Origin: Sceloporus undulatus
Taxonomy: Eukaryota > Chordata > Lepidosauria > Squamata > Phrynosomatidae
Assembly (NCBI RefSeq): GCF_019175285.1
Contig: NC_056524.1
Span: forward strand, 7,792,715 to 7,856,714
Reading direction: 5' to 3'
Length of the DNA stretch: 64,000 bases
Shown here: positions 19,924 to 31,700 of the stretch, one piece after another
How the letters are laid out: the number at the start of each line of letters is the position of its first letter
Numbering within the stretch: the stretch's first letter is position 1
Made by a program: the position numbers and the translations under genes
Notes under the pieces: generated by a model
What the model was told of the DNA's origin: nothing
Database searches by the model: none
What the model saw: only the letters and a program-made list of their open reading frames with translations

Positions 19924-22900
19924 ATTTATTTATAAATCTCCCTGACTGGCCAAAGACGCTTTTTATGCTCCGCTCTCTACCGCTGCCCAGCAACATCCCT
20001 CTTGTGTCTTCTTCTTTTGCAAAACAAAAAGTGTTACACGCCACCATGTTTACATGCGCCAATGGATCCAGTGCTAAAAATGCACACATTCAGTGATATA
20101 GCAAGCAGAATGTGAGTTCCTGGTTTGACAGGCAGTCTTTCTTGGTCAGCAGATCTAGGAATTTTTTTCCACAATCACTGCTGCCTTGCAGTTTAAATCT
20201 GCATAAACGGAGATGAGGTGGATATAGGAAGAAATGCAGCATGGAGATGCAGAACTTTATCTTGGTACACTTAATATCTCTTCATATCTGCAGCATAAGA
20301 AGATGCGTGGCCGATCTTTAAGAAGTGCACGCATTAAAGGCAGTCTTTGTAAATAGATCATTATAATCTACTCAGTGTATACGGTGAAAGTAGTGTAAAG
20401 AACTAAATGCAGTGGCAATAATGTGTGGATGCAATGTGTGCTTCCCCTTCAGTTCGCCAAGACAAATGGATTTATTTGTGGGGAAACAGTTTTACCATCC
20501 AACTTGGGCTGCAGAGGAAAGGGGGGAATCCTAATACAATTATGTTCTTCACAAATTCAGTTGGAATACAACTGAAAGCATAAAATGTATGAATAGCTTT
20601 TCATTTCAGTGATGCAAACCACTTCTACTAAATGAAGTAAAAGCTATGACAATTAAAAAATTTACTTAAATTGTAATGGCCATCATTATATATATTTAAA
20701 AACTTTAAACTTTATTGATGACCGTACTGTACTGAACTCTCCTGCAAAGCAAAACTGTGTCTTTGACTCTCTGACAGGCCATGACTATTACTAAACTTAC
20801 TAGGCTGTAGGAAAAAGCCTTATGAAAAACCCTTTTTTGGTTAGTGCCCCTATATAAGATTTGTGGGTAACTTCAGCAGGGGCCAAGTTATGTATGCCCT
20901 TGCTCCCTCGCTGGAAAGCCACACCACATTTCAACATGAAAGTGTGACCTGGAAATAACTGGAAATCACATCCAATTATAGCTTCCTGGACTTGGGCCAT
21001 GAAAAAAAAGTTTGGGGGGGGGGGGGAGAGTTGTGGATCATAGTATATAAGAATAGTAAGCCCCTGGGTTTTGAGGTGATTTAGTGGCACCTTAGGTGAT
21101 TTTCAAACAAGTTTTTAACCTGAAAAATTTGGGAGGTCTTTGGGAGATGAATTGAGGGTTGCAATAATGCTGCCCAATGCAGCACTTTTGCCACCCTCTG
21201 TACAGCCTTATTTCTCTCTTCTTCTATTCAAACACTTGCCTTTTTAGGGGGAAAAATCAACCCGCGTCAAGTGCAGCATCATTAATTTCCAATTTACTGC
21301 TTGCCTTGAGATGCTATGATCTTCCATCAACTCAGCTGAATCAAAAAATAAAGAATTACCTACTCTACCTACGTTTAGAGTACATTATGCTCTGTAACCT
21401 CTGCAGTATCTGAAAGCTACTGTAGATGTTCACTGACAATATCCAGTATCTTGTCTCTGGGAGCTGCTGAGAAATGATGTAAGATCATTAGAGAATGTGA
21501 AGAGAGACAATAAGATCCTGACAGAATACGGTTCCCTAAAATGCAGACATGAGAAGTGGAATCTACAAAATGCAATGGAAAGAGGAAGGCCAGCCTGGAA
21601 CTCAAACCCATGTTTGGATTGTCTCAAGGATGTCCAGTTCTATTCTGTCAGGAGCAAGCAGGAGGTAAGCCAATGCAAGGAACTACGCTGGAAGTAGTAC
21701 ATAGTGTTAGGACTTCCTAAAAATCAGTACAAACTCGTGACAATCTTTTTCAACAGTTTCTGCCCACAAGAGTCAACTGTGTTTTGTGCAAGAGCAGGAG
21801 AAATCTATCACCAGTATTCATAAAGCATTCTCATTATTTTGGGTCAATTTCTTTCAGGATTTGTCTACTTATAAAGTCTCTAGCCCACCTTCTCCCTTCC
21901 AGTTTGATGCCTCTACACTGCTGCAAGACCCAGAAGCATTTATATGGCAAACCTAATGAATCATGACCTCCAAGGACTACCTAGCTGAAGGGCTAGATGT
22001 TTCAAACAAAATGCCGAATGCTTCTCTCAAATACAGTTCCCAAAGTCCTTCGGCCAAAAGAGGGATGTGCCTGTGTTTTTTGTAAAGGTTTTGAGTGAAT
22101 TCTCTTGGTTCTATTTAAACAATTTTCAAGAAAGTTACCTCTCTCGCACAAGTGCTCATTACATAAAATTGATCAAGCACTTACAATAAATAAACTAGCA
22201 GTCAGCTTGGACAGTTTAAAAAGGTGATGGTGCCAATGACCCCCAGCTTAAGAACCTAAAATCCAGTTCGACCCCATAAGAACTAGAGAAATTGACTATC
22301 AAGGATTAGAGAAAAGAGCTCCTCAAAGGGTGATTTTGCCTTTGAGAACCCTTAAAGTTGAGTGAAAGCTACAAGGAAGAAAGGATAGTACACAACTGTT
22401 GCTGGAAAAGAGGCATCCGACATAGCGAAGGGGTGGACAATAGTCAGCTTAGAGGCTCAATCTAGATCCTAATTTTCCATGTCGATCCTAGTCTCAAGTA
22501 CTTCCATTTGGTTGCACATCTTTGCTGCTTTATCCCCCCCCCTCCAAAACAAACAAATAAACAAACACCAGGCTCTCCCCAGAACAATTAACAGAGAATC
22601 TGCCAAATTCTTTCCCATACACTTCTGGAATTGACCAGATACCTCCAAATCAGCACACCATTGCAAACTCATGAAGAGAGATTGCAATAATCAATGCCTG
22701 AATCCTGAGTCATGTCTGAGCTAGTCATAGGATAGTTACTCCTGCCAATACTTTCATTCCTTCTCCCATTTAAGAGATGGAGTCTAAAACTTACTTGCCA
22801 ATCAGTATAACCAGGGCTGTGTATTTTGCATCATTTGTGGGGGTTGTAAGTGCAGAAGCTGTTTGCTTCCCTTTAAGAAAGATATTTTCATGTACCTGGT

Positions 22901-23198
22901 CCTTCTAAAAATAAGACAGGAATCCATCTTCTTTTGTTGACGTAAAGCTGTGGCTTGAATGAGAGAGACCATACTGCTTTCCAACATTACACAAGCAAAA
23001 TAAAAAGCAAAATAGCTTTTTGAATGACAAGCTTTGTATTTCTGTGGATTTACAAGTATGTTCTCTTATGAGAATAGATGCCAGTTAACAAAGTGATTTA
23101 ATAACTTTGTGTCACTTTGCTTCACTGACATGAAAAGTGATATTTAGGTATGCTAACTTATATTTTTAACATTTGAGGACTTAGAACTTTAAAGGTGG

Positions 23199-23244
<46 letters not shown>

Positions 23245-24810
23245 CAACTGATGGAGTGGTTCTTACAGTGCTATACAGGGATATGAAAACAAGGAGAGGA
23301 ACAAAACCGAAGAAGAATTTCAAGTCCAAAAAAGATTTGGGGTGTCCAACATTTCCTTGTGAGGTATTTTGCTTTGGCAAAATTTGAAGTCATGATTACA
23401 TAAAAACCAGAAGTGCTTAGCAACAGCTACCTAAAACTGCAACAAAATACTGGGGCATAGGGATGGGCAAAGAGAAGGAGAACTCTCTCCTCAGTGCCAG
23501 CAGCAAAACCGGCACAGCCGTCGCCAGCAACGGACCCAGCACCAGAGTAAAGTCCCAAACCCAGCATTTAAAAAGATAGAGAGACCAGGGTGGGGGGCAC
23601 CATCTCAGATGTCAAAGCTTTGTAAGACTACACTTTCAACCATGCAAGTGCTAAACTGCATACAAGAGAAGGAAAAGAAAAGCAAACTTACTGAACCCTG
23701 CACCTGATCTTACAGAATGTAGTGGGGAACAAGATGGCAAGTGATATTCTTGATTTGACTATCGTTTAATGAGGGAGAAAAGCTATTTTGGAGTTGGAGG
23801 GCACACACCCAATGTTATGCTGCCTGTCTGTGAGAACACTGAGATCTTGCGTAAAATATGTTTCCCACCCCAGAAATACCCAAGTTTGGAAAGCAGTTGG
23901 TCAACTGTCCAATATTGAAATATTAATTAAAAACATGAAGAGGCCTATAGGCCAGCAATTGCCACTGCAAATTCTAGGACATCCAGATTGTAAAAGTAAA
24001 ATTACTTTCTCTCTAATATTCAGTCTCACACACATACACACACACATATGCCTCCCCAAACAGAAAACCTCCCAGAAGGAAAAGAAAAAAATCCTGCTCC
24101 ATTTGCATACTTCAATTTGAAGTAGATACTATGAGCACTGAAGGGGTTTTAAAAGCCATCAGTTCTCTCTTTACAGGAGACCTGTCATCTCTTGGGAAAT
24201 GGTTTGCTGCACAACCTGGCCTCTCCACAGCTAAATCTGCTGTTTCTTCCCAAGAGGTATCGTGTGTGAAGCCAATTGGATGAAACACATTAAAAAGAAG
24301 AGCCTGGTTATGAACTTATCGCTAGCATAGTATCAAACGGCCAAAAGCTCATTACAGTTTACACTTCTTACTGTACAAAACACTTTTAAAAGACGTTTAT
24401 TAGAGGGAACTGCAAATTAAAAGATGACATGAGATCCTTTATCTGCCATGGTACTTCCTTCACCTCTCTCCATTGTGGAAATCTTCAGGGGCTTATCAAG
24501 GCTGCTTTTCAGGAAAGCGAATACTAAAATGAACTATGGTAAGTCAACCTACAAGTCACAAAATGCAACAGTAAAGATAATATTTCTTCTTCCTTAAAAT
24601 TGCATGTTAAATTGTAATCTAAGTTGTGAACATTTAAATATAATATATATCTCCTATTAAAAAGTTGGAGCACAAGTGCTTCTGTAGCCCCCTACCCTCT
24701 TCCCACATTTGCTGCCACCCACCCATCCCAATTCAGATTTTGGGCCCTGACCAACTTGGAATGCTTACTTTTGGCCACCCCATCCCACCCCTCAGCACTC
24801 TAGCCCCTAA
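19924..24810. other. Unique AT-rich part of RSF1 3' region
   Basis: No gene or clear interspersed repeat seen, apart from short runs: poly-G at 21014-21026, (GA)n at about 23203-23239 and a CA-rich patch near 24030. The lack of repeats over nearly 5 kb fits transcribed UTR. Confidence 0.45.
23203..23240. repeat. (GA)n microsatellite
   Basis: About 19 uninterrupted GA dinucleotides. Confidence 0.95.
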
Positions 24811-25167
24811 ATTTGTGTGCATTCAGGAAATATAAAGTCAAAAATATACAAATCTTTTGTTTCCTACAAGGGGTGTGTATGGATGAAGTTCAAGATGTGA
24901 AAATGGAAGAAGAGGGAGGGGGAGAGAAGAGAATTAAAAGGGGATTTATAGTAATTATCTTGAAAAAAGCGTTCCAAAAAAACCTGGTAGTTTCACAGGA
25001 GGCAGGCAGGCGGAGAGAAAAAATTACCCCAAACTGCAGGACTGGTGAACTTCTGACTGCTAAAAAGTGATACTGTAGTGGAGTTTTCTAGGAAAAATAA
25101 AACACCTTTTAATAACTGGCCCGCTGGTATGAGCTACCGTGGAATAAATTAGCACAAAAACGAAGTC

Positions 25168-25733
25168 TTATAACTGTTCACTGTTACAGACGTAATCAAC
25201 AAGGTCAGTCACTCGCAAGAGTTCGTCCTCATCTTCCTCTGGGCCTCCTGCCTCCTGGCCACCACTTGTCCCGTTGGGTGCCAAGCTGGTATTGGCTGTG
25301 CTGTCCTTGGGGGTGGGGACCTTTTCCGCAGGCTTTCCAATCAAGTTCTCAATTGTTTTCCCAGGGCTCTGTCCATTGGTGGATGGCAAATCCACCAGGC
25401 TGTAGTCCAATGGGCTTTCGACCTTCCCCACATTGTCAAAGTCATCATCATCATCACTTTCTATCCGGTAGCAGGGCTTCTTGGTGATGTCTTGAGGAGC
25501 ATGGGGTGCCAAAGGCTTGCTGGCAGGTGTGGGTTTGCTGGTCTCATCGTTGGTGTTACCACAGTTGTCTTCGTCATCCGTTTCAATCCGATTAAGACGC
25601 TTTCGGATAGGCCGCCCTTCCTCATCCCCTTCTTCACCTTCCGAGTCCTCATCGCTGCTGTGACTGCGTTTCCGAACTGACCTCTTTGACTTGGCTGGTT
25701 TGTCATCTTCAGAGTTCTTGGCAATGTAGCTCT
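25168..25733 (-). CDS. RSF1: RSF1 last coding exon
   Basis: Acceptor TTCCAG, 566 bp, ending in TAA at 25168-25170. It encodes ESYIAKNSEDDKPAKSKRSV, then RKRLNRIETDDEDNCGN, YRIESDDDDDFDNVGKVESP, LDYSLVDLPSTNGQSPGK and LLRVTDLVDYVCNSEQL. The last 100 residues are nearly identical to human RSF1. Confidence 0.97.
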
Positions 25734-28700
25734 CTGGAACAAGCATCAGACTTAAACCTGTTAGCAAAATCTAAGGGCAAGGAATAGCTATAATTGTTCT
25801 TTTCCTATTGTTTTTAAATAGCACTCTTAACTCAGGGGTGGGCAAAGGGCAACCCATGGATTGAATGCAGCCCCTGCAGGGCTGTTTTTGTGGCCCTAGG
25901 GCCTCACAACAGTAAAAAGAAAAAAAATTGCCCCAAAATTACCTCTAGGAAGTGTGGACCCTTACCTTACGTGGGGGATGCATTCCAGCCCCCCCCCCCC
26001 CCGGCGTAAGGCAAATTCTGCCTATGCTCGAGCCCATTCATTTGAATGGGGCTCGTGCATGCAGCAGTGCACGCACCATTCATCTGAATGGGAAACACCA
26101 CCCCTTGCGCCCCACGTACTCCTCGCGGCTTGAGCGCGTGTGCTCAAAGCCGTGTATAGCGTGCCCAAGTATAACACGGGCGCGCTGTACTTGTAGACCC
26201 TCTGGGAGTTAAAAAAAATAAATAAATCCCAAATGCTCCAAATTGCCCTCTAGGAATTGTGTGGGGCTTTTCCATCATTTGGACGGCCCCCAGGAGAGGC
26301 TTTTTTTAAAAAAAAAAACAGGAATGACTTCTGCTTCCTTCATGTTGTTAAAAAAGGCCCCAAAACATGTCCCCTGAAGGCATCTTGGGGCAATTTTTTA
26401 AAACTTTTTTTGCAGATGCAGTGGGTGTGAAGGTGTGTTTGTGTTGCTCCAAAATTTCCTGGAGGGCTAATGCAGCTTCCTAGCCTTCTATACTTGCCTT
26501 TATTGTTGCTGTGTGTCTTAAAGTCATTTCTGACTTAACGGCAACCCTATGGTGAATCTACCATGGGGTTTTCTTGGCAAAATTTGTTCAGAGGAGATTT
26601 GCCATTGCCTTCCCCTAAAGCTAAGAGTATGTGACTTGCACAAGGTCACCCAGTGGGTTTCATGGCCAAGCAATGAATCGAACCCTGGTCTCCAGAGTTG
26701 TAGCTCAATACTCAAACTACTGCGCCATAATGGTACCTACTCCTGCTGTACAGTCAGCCCTCGCTTTACGTGGTGTATCCATTCTGGACACCCCCCCCCC
26801 CACGTAAAGCAAAAAGTGAGCATGCTCAAGCCCCACTAGAAAGAATGGGGCTTCGGCTTGCCGTGTGTGTGTGCCGCAGACACGCCCGCCATTGTTTCTA
26901 TTGCTGGGTGGCTTCAGCGTAAGCTGAAAGCGTCTATAATGAGCCCACATATGGCGCAGGCTCACTGTATATGCACAATAGATTCAGGTACTTATACTGT
27001 AAGAAAACAAGTGGTCACTGGTTAGCAATCAAAGCTATTTGTTTAACTGCCCATCATGCATCTATACTGCAGTCCCTTGAAAACAGAATATTGTAATGTT
27101 ATGATAAAGGTTGAGTCTCCCTTATCCAAAATGCTTGGGACCAGATGTGTTTTAGTTTTCAGAGTTTTTCAGGTTTTAGAATATTTGTATATACATAATG
27201 AGATATTTTGGAGATGCAATTGTAAACATGAAATTCATTTCTATTTCGTATACATTTTATACACATAGGTAATTTTATACATGACTTTTAAAAATATTTT
27301 TATGCGTGAAACACAGTTTGTGTACAGTGAAAATGCAAAGATGTCACTATTTCAGGTACCCATGTGGACAATTCTGGATTCTGGAATTCCTGATAAGGGA
27401 GACTCAATCTGTATTTTCCTACAGTTTGCCTCACAGTAACCTGACACTGCTCTCTCAATTGTGGCTCCATTTTGTCCCAAAAATGAAGAGCCAACATATA
27501 CAAAAAGCATTTGTTCTTTCACATGAAAGAGGGTACTAATTATTCTGTGGTTTTAATTCATAGGCAAATTTTCTAATCAACAAAAACAATTTTGCAAATG
27601 GGCTACTAGAGTCCATACAAGTTTTGAATCTTTGATAGGGGCTGTATGGACCAGCCATTAACCTGGCATCAGAACAGAGTGGGGGTGTGGTCCCCATGAC
27701 ACCACATGGCGGGCGGCTCCACGGCGCCCCTCTGGTGCTGCGTCCAGATGACGCAGCGCCAAAGGAGTGCAGAAAAACTACTGCGCCAGAAGCTATGGTG
27801 CCCTTCCCACAACGCAGAAAGAAGCCTCTTTTTGTGGCTCCTTTTTGCACCGTGGAAAGGCCAGATTGGGGTCGCGGCGTGTGGTTGCCATGGCCCCTCT
27901 GGTGCTAAAAGGGGCAGCTATAGGCTGCCCCTTAGATGTGCAAAATTCTAATTCTAATTCCAATATGTTTTTTTCTTATAAAAAAGCTTTACATTTCTGG
28001 AGGGTCTTCAACACATGTTTGAATGATTGGGACACAGACTTATCAACATCTGATCCAAAAAAACTAAACTAAAGTTTATTTATTCAGAAAGGAGTAACTC
28101 CTTATTTCAGGGAGAATTCAGCCCATTTCTGCAGTCTTTAATTAAAAAAAAAATGAATGTGCAAGGTTTTCGTTTACTTAGGGAACAGATGCCAGACAAC
28201 ATTTTAGCAACACGGTTCAGTCTTCTGTGGACTTAAAGGCTGCATGCCTTGCTTGTATTGGGAATTCTGATCATTTATTCTGTGTGTGTGTCTGCCTTTT
28301 CTGAAGCTTATTTTTCCTGGTTGGTTCCCACCTTATAATTTATTTTAATAAACTGTTGTTTTAAAGTTTCTTTATAACTTTTGAGTATTCTGAAATACAT
28401 CAAAATTTGAAATAAAGAAGAGGGAATATACATTCCATCAGGTTTTGCAAAAAGTCAAATAAGCTAGTTACTCTTATCTGCCCCTCCCTCAACTTGAAAA
28501 AGGATTTTTTTTTTGTTAACTGCAACAACCAGAATCTACCAGCCAGCAGAGCCAGTGGCTAGAGGATTCTGGGAGCTGTAGACCAAAACAGTCATTTTTC
28601 CATGCTCTGCCCAGCACAGTCATTTCAGCGTAAATAAATCAGGTAAGAGCTATTTGAGGATGGTAGAGTTTCCTGCTTTGGAGGTTTTTAAACAAAGGTT

Positions 28701-31700
28701 GGATGGCCATTGGTCAGGAGTGCTTTGGTTGTATATTCTTGCATGGCAGGGAGTTGAACTGGATGGTCTTTGGGGTCTCTTCCAGTTCTATGATTCTAAA
28801 ATGATGTGATTTAGATGGAAGATATTTGTATGCTTCCTCCTTTTATATAGTTGAATTCACATCCTTATTCAGTCATTTTAAGAATTCAAAGCTAGAGTAT
28901 TCCATGTTGACACAAAAATTTAACAGAAAACCGTAAGCTGTCTTGGTTCAGCACCAAACCTCAGCCCTTAAAAGTTGTCCCTGGAAAACTCATGCAACAT
29001 GGTGATTAAAAGGTGGAGCTTCCATCTTGGTTGTCAGCTCACCAGGTGGTCAAAGTACAGTCTGCCCTTGGCATACGCACCCTTGCCATAAATGGCTTTA
29101 AGCTTACGCGGACAGTGAGCGGCAATGGACAAAGCAGAGTGCACCACCATTCAAATCAATAGGACTCCAGCATATGCAACATTTTCCTTACGCAGGGGGG
29201 AAGAGTCCAGAACAGATCCCCCACATATGGCAAGGGCAGACTGTATAACCTTTCAGCATCCACTCCTGATCTGTACCATGGGATAAGGGCCTGCCTTACA
29301 AAGTGGTGTACAGATTATGAATAATTTTTGAGAATATTATTTTATGGTTACAAGTGACAAAAGTAATTAGGAGACTATAATAGGGTGTGTAATCTTTGAA
29401 GCACCTTCCTAAATCATTATTCTTAAGCACACAACATTCTGAACAACATATGTTAATTCATTTATGTTGATTTCTAAATACTTAGCACTCATCCTGTGAA
29501 GAGGGATCTATTTTCAATTATCTGGCAAGTGAATTACTAATCCCATATCACACTCTGCAGACATTCAAACAACTCCTACAGTAGGATGCTGTTAAGGTTC
29601 ATAAGTAGCATAGCTTTTAATGGCTTAGCATGTCAGGACTAAGAGGTAAAAACTGCAGCCAGATAAATCCTACAAGCAAGGATAGGGCATGCAGTATCCA
29701 TGTGCTTTCCACTATCCATTCCCCCTCAGAAGATATGTTTTCATGCCCTCTAGGAGGTAGGGCAGCTTGCCCTGTTATACAGTGTGCCTTTCCCTTACAC
29801 GAGAGATCTGTTCCAGACCCCTCAATGTAAGGCAAATAGCACGTATGCTTGAGCCCCATTGAAAATAATGGGGCTCGCACATGACGTGCGGTGTGGGCGT
29901 GCACCATGAGCGTGCATGCTATTTTAACTTCCATCGCGCAGCGTTCAGCTTATGCTGAAAGGCAGCCGTGTATGATGCAGGCACACTGTATATTACAGCA
30001 GTCAAACACTATGACAACAATGGCACAGCTCACTGTTGCTAGATAATAGTTTTGAATAAAGAGTCTCAACTTCTCATTGGTTAGAACTGGGGGAAGTACG
30101 AATATGGAAAGCTATCATGTCTCATCCCATGCATGGTAACAGGGCTCAAGGGCAATGCTGTGTGAGAGCCTAGAAACTAGGATTGTCAGTAACAGATGTC
30201 TAAACTTGTGACATGATAGGACTTGTCATGTACTGCATCTCAGTTTCATCTGGGTTCAGCTCAAGCTCAGGTTCAGCTATAACAAGGAACTGAGACTCTG
30301 AGGCAGTTTTGTAGCCTTCAAACCAACAGTGAAGGAAATACTGTTGAAGCATCATTTCTACCTAGTTTTCTGAGAAGGGGCAACTTGAGAATGGTCCAAT
30401 ACATTTTCTAACATATGGTTCAAGGATCAATCCTCAACCATCTCCAGTGGGGAGGAAACTTATTTTAGGTAGTGAGGTTGTTGGGAAACCACTCTGCCCA
30501 AGATCCCAGGGGATGGTGCCACTCAGGACAGACAATACTGTGCTGTATGGTCCAGTGGTCTGGCTGTGTATGAGGCAGCTTCACAAGCAACAGGAGAGTC
30601 CTCTATTGCAGAATACTTTCCCATCTCAAGGGGTGTAGGCAGATGTTTTCTGGGGATGCCTTCTTAATTTAAATCTGGGTCAGAGTGATGAACACTTTCT
30701 GCCAATTCAATTGGAGTGTTTTAAATCTAGATCTCTAAAGATCTGACTAAGCTGGCTGTTGTCAGGTCTCCCCAGTGACAGGCCTACTGCTCCCAACCAC
30801 AATTATTTCAGAGAAATCTACTCTCCCCAGGAGCAAAACATAGTAATTAAAGTTAAGCACTCAAATTCATAAAGCTAGCTGTCCTTGTGTTTAAAACCTC
30901 CAATGCTATCACATAACCTCTCTCCCTGTGGCTTAAATTTTCCTTAATTTGTGCTACAACCCAACGTTTTTGTTTTTACCTTCACTGTCTGAACTGGAGA
31001 GCCTGCGCTTATGAACTCTTCTCAGTTCTTTTCCATATCGGAAGCTTTTCTGAGAACCCTCACTTTCAGAATCTTCCTTATAGTTGACTTGTCTCTTTTG
31101 ATTCCGCCGAGATCTCCTCCGAGTTTCTAAGTAATCTTCATCACTGTAATCTGAAGAAATATCACTTTCTGCACAACCAACAAAGCAGGGAAAGAAGAGA
31201 AGCAACCACATTAAATTCAGCCTGTGAAATTGAATGATTTGTCACAAATGTTAATAATCTGTCAGTTGAATATTAATCTTTCTCACACTGAAAGAAAACT
31301 ATGCCCAGAAGATGAGAAGTTTCTGGACAGCTTCAGTCTTCTCAGTGTTTCTTCCCATATGAAAATGAACTTCAATGAACCTTCCAATATAGATGAAATA
31401 TACCCTTTGCTGCCTTCTAACATGGCATCATGTTGCCAAGGAATGTTAACTCCCACATCCTTCCTTATGGTTAAATAGTATGATGGATCCAAAGTCACAC
31501 TGGCAACTTTTTCTAATTATCAAGATACTATTTTGAGAGTACTATTGGAAAATAAAGTATACATTTGAAAATAAAGGCAACATCTGCTTTAAGCAATCTA
31601 CCTTGTGTTCAGTGGTACAGATACAACTGGTTTGGGCAGAAACAGGAAGAGGTGGCACAAGAGGAAAAAGTCAGCAGGAGCACAGAAGAGACAAACTGAG

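Larger units (their letters stand above)
13350..25167 (-). other. RSF1: Putative RSF1 3' UTR
   Basis: The interval begins right after the RSF1 stop codon. It continues as mostly non-coding AT-rich sequence to a minus-strand AATAAA at 13371-13376, followed by GT-rich sequence (GTCGTCTTGTTGTGG). The last 350 bases are A/T-rich with runs typical of 3' UTR ends. It contains Sauria SINEs, MITEs and a tropomyosin pseudogene, which is unusual but possible for a UTR near 12 kb. Earlier poly(A) sites are possible, for example TTTATT on the plus strand near 24396. Inference only; no transcript evidence. Confidence 0.45.

Noticed and set aside
10000-25000. AQP11 or another gene between RSF1 and CLNS1A
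   Set aside because: I searched for aquaporin NPA/NPC-type and other conserved motifs in the open frames and found none.
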